From contig JBBHKE010001911.1 in the NCBI GenBank assembly GCA_037447655.1, positions 1 through 12,934 on the forward strand: a stretch of DNA of 12,934 nt. The letters run 5' to 3'. A program made the position numbers and the translations under genes. The DNA is from Zygnema cylindricum. Lineage: Eukaryota > Streptophyta > Zygnematophyceae > Zygnematales > Zygnemataceae. Shown in pieces: positions 9,520 through 12,934 of the stretch; the stretch's first letter is position 1, and each line of letters starts with the position of its first letter. The notes below the pieces were generated by a model. That model saw only the letters and a list, made by a program, of their open reading frames with translations. It made no database searches and had not been told where the DNA came from.

Positions 9520-9539
9520 TTTTGAAGTACGCTACGAAG

Positions 9540-10247
9540 AATTGCACATGCCAAAGCAGCACCGGAGCAGGAACTCGTCAGCTTCTATGTCTCAGTTCTA
9601 ACGGTTTGCCGATTTCAACGAAGGAGACCATCGGTTAAATGTTAGCCGGTCGGTCGCGAAGCGGAACCGGTCGTTTTCCAAAAGTCAAAACAGTAAAAAA
9701 GTAATCAAAACAGTTTGACGTCAACTCGTGTCAAGTCAGTACGAATTTTGTATCTCTTTGCACTTGATGACATAAGCTCTTGCGTCGAGCTAAAATTGAT
9801 AAAAAAAAGAAGAAAAACATCGTTCGAACTGTAAAATCAATCGATTGACGGCATCCCTAGCAAGGACGCTCTTTTGTCGTTTTCTCTTGTAAAGAACCTT
9901 ATGTTTTGGTGAGAGAAAATAGTCCACGTCATCATGCCATGTGCCCTGTCGGCTTGTCGATACGTTTCGACTGCTGCCACATCCGCGAAGGTCACGCAGC
10001 CGGCAGTAAATTGTGTACGGAAATGCCGGAATGCCGGACTGCCGCCCGTTCGACTCGTTTCCTGTCGCTGTCACGTCCCGTAGGGAGTACTGGTCTCGGT
10101 ATTGGAAACGTGTCATCTGTACGTCAAAACTGTACGAAACTGTACAAGATGTACGGAACAATCGGCACCGTTACTCAACCTCCCCTCTTCCAATGTCTCT
10201 CTCTGAGTACTTATATTGCAGTGTTCTACACTGTAACGCTACTTTCG
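9540..10247. other. Gene-free interval right of the nest
   Basis: No gene recognised. Overlapping frames on both strands (for example minus 9790-10161, starting at TTG) have no recognisable domains. GTAC recurs at 10119, 10132, 10142 and 10151, spaced 9 to 13 bp. Composition becomes GC-richer toward 10000. Confidence 0.35.
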
Positions 10248-10451
10248 TCTCACTCTCTCTCTCTCTCTTCCCTCCTTTCTCTTCTCTCCTCTCTCCCCGT
10301 CCGCCCTCTCCCCTCTCCCCTCTCTTCTGAACTCTCTTCTTCCCTCTCCTCTCTCCTCTCTCCTCTCCTCCCTCTCCTCTCTCCTCTCTTCTTTCTCCTC
10401 TCACCTCTATCCTCTCGTTCCTCTCTCCTTCTCGTCCTATCCCTCGCCCCC
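10248..10451 (+). repeat. Pyrimidine (CT-rich) tract of about 200 bp
   Basis: Almost uninterrupted C and T on the plus strand, starting with perfect CT repeats near 10253-10268 and passing into irregular CTCTCC and CCCTCTC units. Frames through it give meaningless Leu/Ser or Arg/Glu-rich peptides. GAGA-type tracts are common in plant promoters and 5' leaders, where BPC proteins bind them. Mirror-symmetric parts could form triplex DNA. Confidence 0.9.
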
Positions 10452-10817
10452 CTTCGCGCTACGTCACCCGTCACATCACGCCGCTACTTTCTGTCACGTC
10501 ACACCCCGCATATTCGGGATGGCATATGCCACGTCACCCTCCCCGCTGTCCACTGACCGTCCTCAAACTCCACGTGTCACCTCCATAGTCGGCCGTCCCT
10601 CGGAATCACGGAGCCAATGCTCCCCGTGGCAATTAAAGCTGACGTCATTGTCTCACGTGTTACCTCCTAAGGAGTTCCACGTGGAGGCCTATTGGACGGC
10701 GTGTCTCGTGCCTCCTGATCCTCACTGTCGCTTGTGGAAGGAGGTGTGAGCTTGGAGACCTTCACACGTGCGAAGTTGCACCACTGGGAGGAAAGAGTCT
10801 ACACGAGTTTTATGGAA

Positions 10818-10857
10818 GTACAGTACTGTACATTACCGTACAGTACCGTACGGTACC
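10818..10857. repeat. GTACN pentamer array, right
   Basis: Eight pentamers in perfect 5-bp register: GTACA, GTACT, GTACA, TTACC, GTACA, GTACC, GTACG, GTACC. Seven keep GTAC, at 10818, 10823, 10828, 10838, 10843, 10848 and 10853, with a varied fifth base. It resembles the array at 3526-3562. Confidence 0.8.
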
Positions 10858-10928
10858 AGAGATAAATGTGAACAGCTGTTTTTTTTTTTGGTTTTTTTGT
10901 GTGCACGGAAGTTTGGTTCTGGTCTGTT

Positions 10929-11077
10929 GTACGGTCGGGAAGCGTACGATTATTGTGTACGGACGCTGTATTGGCGGTCCTTTCGTACCGAGGCAAGTTA
11001 GATGAACTAAAGAGGAGGCGTGTACGGATGTCTGTTGTACGGATGGGTTGTACGGATAGTGTAGTGAAGTGTACGGA
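10929..11077 (+). repeat. GTACGG word cluster
   Basis: GTACGG occurs at 10929, 10957, 11022, 11037, 11050 and 11071. The last five read GTACGGA, and four of those fall within 56 bp. All face the same way, unlike the palindromic GTAC core alone, so the extended word may be what matters. Function unknown. Confidence 0.6.
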
Positions 11078-11308
11078 GATTAAGCTGATCTTTTCTGAGA
11101 TCCACGTGGTGATCACATCTAGATTTTTTTTTTTTTCGGATGTAGTTCGGAAATAGTGTGGATTCAGTAAGTGTTCACATCTGAGTTAAATCGATCGTTA
11201 GGTGCTTTGTTAGTGTAGATTATTTTTATTTACGAATAAAATTAAAGGAAAGCTGTAACTTCTATTAGTTTGGTACCTCGTGAGAAGAAATTGAGAAATA
11301 AAATTGGT

Positions 11309-11379
11309 AGAGGGAGAGGGAGAGGGAGGAGAGGGAGAGTGAGGGGGAGAGAGGGAGGGAGAGAGGGGGAGAGAGAGAG
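11309..11379 (+). repeat. Purine (GA-rich) tract
   Basis: Purines only on the plus strand from 11309 to 11379 except one T at 11340. It is the strand opposite of the CT tract at 10248-10451, so the two could pair if transcribed together. It may be a GA-rich 5' leader, followed 19 bases later by a possible splice donor. Confidence 0.85.
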
Positions 11380-11397
11380 TTTCTACTTTGAATTCCT

Positions 11398-11403
11398 GTA
11401 AGT
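11398..11403 (+). other. Possible 5' splice donor after the GA tract
   Basis: GTAAGT is a consensus donor hexamer and is followed by AT-rich, intron-like sequence. With the G-box cluster and GA tract upstream, this could be the end of a non-coding first exon on the plus strand. A single hexamer is weak evidence. Confidence 0.2.
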
Positions 11404-12934
11404 TTCAATATCTGATTACATGGAACAAAAAAAGAAAAGGCAAAGAAATAGAAAATTTGACAGGCACAATTTTTTCACCTAATGGGTTCATTCGATCGTT
11501 GTTTAGTCTTTGAGAGGAGAAGGATGTGGTAGAAAAATGTATGTCAGAGAAAACATATGTAGAAGCTAGTTTGTTGTATTTTTTGCGCTTGTTTTTCATT
11601 TGAAAAAAGTGGAAAAGGCTCCTGGAAGTTACTTTAAATCTTTGAAAAAAAAATAGCAAGCGAACGTTTATCCAAGTATATCGCGTCATTTTATTATTAT
11701 CCTTTACGATTTTTTACGAATTTTGAGCAGTACAGTTTGGTGTAAAGCAGTTTTTTAAGTGTTAGCTTGTAGTCTGGACCAACTTTTCTTGCAATGTGAA
11801 TACTCAATTCTGGAAATAGCTACTATGTTCCACGGCATTTTAGTTGCACACGTGGCAAATAAGCATCAAAATCTTGTCTCTTGTGTTAATTTTACCTTCA
11901 TTGTTCTTTTAGTGTGTACTCTAACTCTATCTTCAAATGCTGTATTGAATGGGTCTCTTGAAAATGCCATCAGGGGAATTATCAAAACAGCCTTAAGAAA
12001 CTTATGTAACCACAGTTCTCATGTCTCCATTTAGAGCAGTCGTGGGCCTTAAATGTTCATGCGAAGCATCTAAGGATTATGTGCAACGTTATAATACAAT
12101 CATTTTAATATCACATGTGATTTAATTTCGGAATTATAGGGACTCTATGGTCTGTCAAGAGTAGACTGTTTTTACAATTTTGAAGATGTGTTTTGGATGT
12201 GACATAGTTTTAAGCAAACGCAAACTTTTGAAGTTTGTTTTTGCATGCTAATTTATTTGCAAGCCACATTAATTTCAGGTGTGATTTGAATACCGAAATA
12301 CCTTGACTCCATGTGTATTCCCCAAGATCATACTGTTCAAAGTTGACACTGATGTTTGAATGTCATCTTTTTATTTTCTGTTCAAATTTGAAAATTTAAT
12401 ATTCAAATTTGCGTTGGCGCATATACATCATTCGGTAACGAAAGTAAAAGATCCTGAATTGGTCTTTTCCTTACAATAGTAAGGACTGGAAGATATGTCA
12501 AACATAGAAAGATAGCCAGAATTACATCATTAAACAACACCTTATAATCATATACTTGTGAAAGGCTTGTGACAATTGTCTTTGAATCTGCGTTTTGAGA
12601 CAAAAAATGAACCAATGTCCATCACTACAACCCAGCTTAAAAAAATATAAAATATACACTGCATAATTAGTATGCATACTTGGCACATGTGCACTTGATG
12701 TTGAATCACATGTCCAAAACCCTCCTTTTTTTTGCAAGAAATAAAATTGCTCTTTCAAGCTGACTACAACTACACAGACTTAAACATACCTCGACCATTT
12801 CCACCGACTGTTTCTCCAAAAGAATCATCATGTGAAGAAGTAAATTATTCAAAAATTCCACATTTCTACACAAATTTCTGTTGCATACTATTTCAAAAGA
12901 AAACTGCCGAATGCAAAAAGTGGCACATATGTAT
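11404..12934. other. AT-rich stretch without a recognisable gene
   Basis: No frame has a recognisable domain. Candidates on plus (11759-12034, GTG start) and minus (11405-11689; 12403-12615 and 12522-12758, both TTG starts) are short. The composition would suit an intron or intergenic DNA. Nothing repeat-like matching the nest was seen. Confidence 0.4.

Larger units (their letters stand above)
7351..9531. mobile_element. CATAGTTCAAAAG-end element, long copy C
   Basis: The left end CATAGTTCAAAAGTAGGTG is at 7351. The right end is split: most of it lies at 8744-8951 and the last bases (TTTTGAAGTACG, diverged from TTTTGAACTATG) at 9520-9531, because copy B inserted there. Flanks CTACAAAA (7343-7350) and CTACGAAG (9532-9539) agree at 6 of 8 bases. 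Subtracting the two nested insertions and their target duplications leaves about 988 bp. Its first 45 bp and last roughly 200 bp match the short copies, but the middle (about 7397-8047 and 8667-8745) has no counterpart in them. A 65-codon frame at 7572-7769 is unrecognised and probably not a gene. C may be a longer relative of the autonomous source, or a short element with captured DNA. Confidence 0.7.
10460..11108. promoter_or_regulatory. Dense ACGT-core (G-box) cluster
   Basis: CACGTG occurs at 10571-10576, 10654-10659, 10678-10683, 10765-10770 and 11103-11108. The bZIP palindrome TGACGTCA is at 10640-10647. Several ACGTCAC words lie at about 10462-10535. Chance would give far fewer than one CACGTG in this length. 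Such clusters are known bZIP/bHLH targets in plant promoters. No gene start can be tied to it with confidence; a plus-strand transcript beginning before the purine tract at 11309 is one possibility. Confidence 0.5.

Noticed and set aside
9365-9601. 78-codon plus-strand frame
   Set aside because: It starts at GTG and crosses the ends of copies B and C.
10171-10474. Arg/Glu-rich minus-strand frames
   Set aside because: They are pure translation of the complement of the pyrimidine tract.
9790-10556. Overlapping frames of 123, 216 and 105 codons on both strands
   Set aside because: The two longest start at TTG. The plus-strand ones consist largely of Ser/Leu low complexity from the CT tract. 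No domain is recognised.
10519-10749. 76-codon plus-strand ATG frame
   Set aside because: It overlaps the G-box cluster and has no recognisable domain. A real small protein cannot be excluded but is unsupported.
11405-12758. Short frames at 11405-11689, 11759-12034, 12403-12615 and 12522-12758
   Set aside because: All but the first start at GTG or TTG. They are AT-rich, without domains or clear splice context.

Overview
The window looks like nuclear DNA of a land plant or other streptophyte. The only gene I can name encodes polyubiquitin of the plant type (Ser19, Asp24 and Ala57 in every unit; animals have Pro, Glu and Ser there). Non-coding DNA is AT-rich and crowded with short non-autonomous DNA transposons. 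I cannot name the species.

Layout. 1-2265: gene-free DNA, with the 3' region of the polyubiquitin transcript at its right end. 2266-3183 (minus): intact four-unit polyubiquitin gene. 3184-3562: its leader, TATA box and promoter, with three motif copies exactly 27 bp apart, a G-box and an array of GTACN pentamers. 3563-4133: nothing recognised. 4134-9539: nested transposons. 9540-11400: GC-richer, apparently regulatory DNA with a long pyrimidine tract, five CACGTG G-boxes, a second GTACN array, a GTACGGA cluster, a purine tract and a possible splice donor. 11404-12934: AT-rich, no recognisable gene.

The transposon nest can be read as a stratigraphy. A fold-back element (arms 4134-4242 plus 5024-5130, and 5226-5438) was hit in its left arm by a TA-targeting CACCGCC element (4245-5021), itself hit by a relative (4419-4634). 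At the outer edge of the right arm sits a hAT-type MITE (5944-6338) with a perfect 8-bp target duplication, CTAAATAT. A TA-targeting CACCGCG element (5441-5943) entered the first two bases of that MITE. Further right is a second 8-bp-duplicating family with ends CATAGTTCAAAAG: one 362-bp copy (6391-6752) and one long copy (7351-9531). The long copy was hit by another CACCGCG element (8050-8664) and, four bases from its end, by a short copy of its own family (8952-9519). No transposase reading frame is present, so all of these depended on enzymes encoded elsewhere.

The most useful observations are: the surviving fold-back arm is an internal empty site proving a TA target duplication; two insertions lie within four bases of a resident transposon's end; four TA-targeting elements share a TTTAAATAG-GTGG module, beside GTAC-bounded dyads in three of them; and GTACN arrays lie on both sides of the nest. 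Apart from polyubiquitin I find no gene I would defend as protein-coding.
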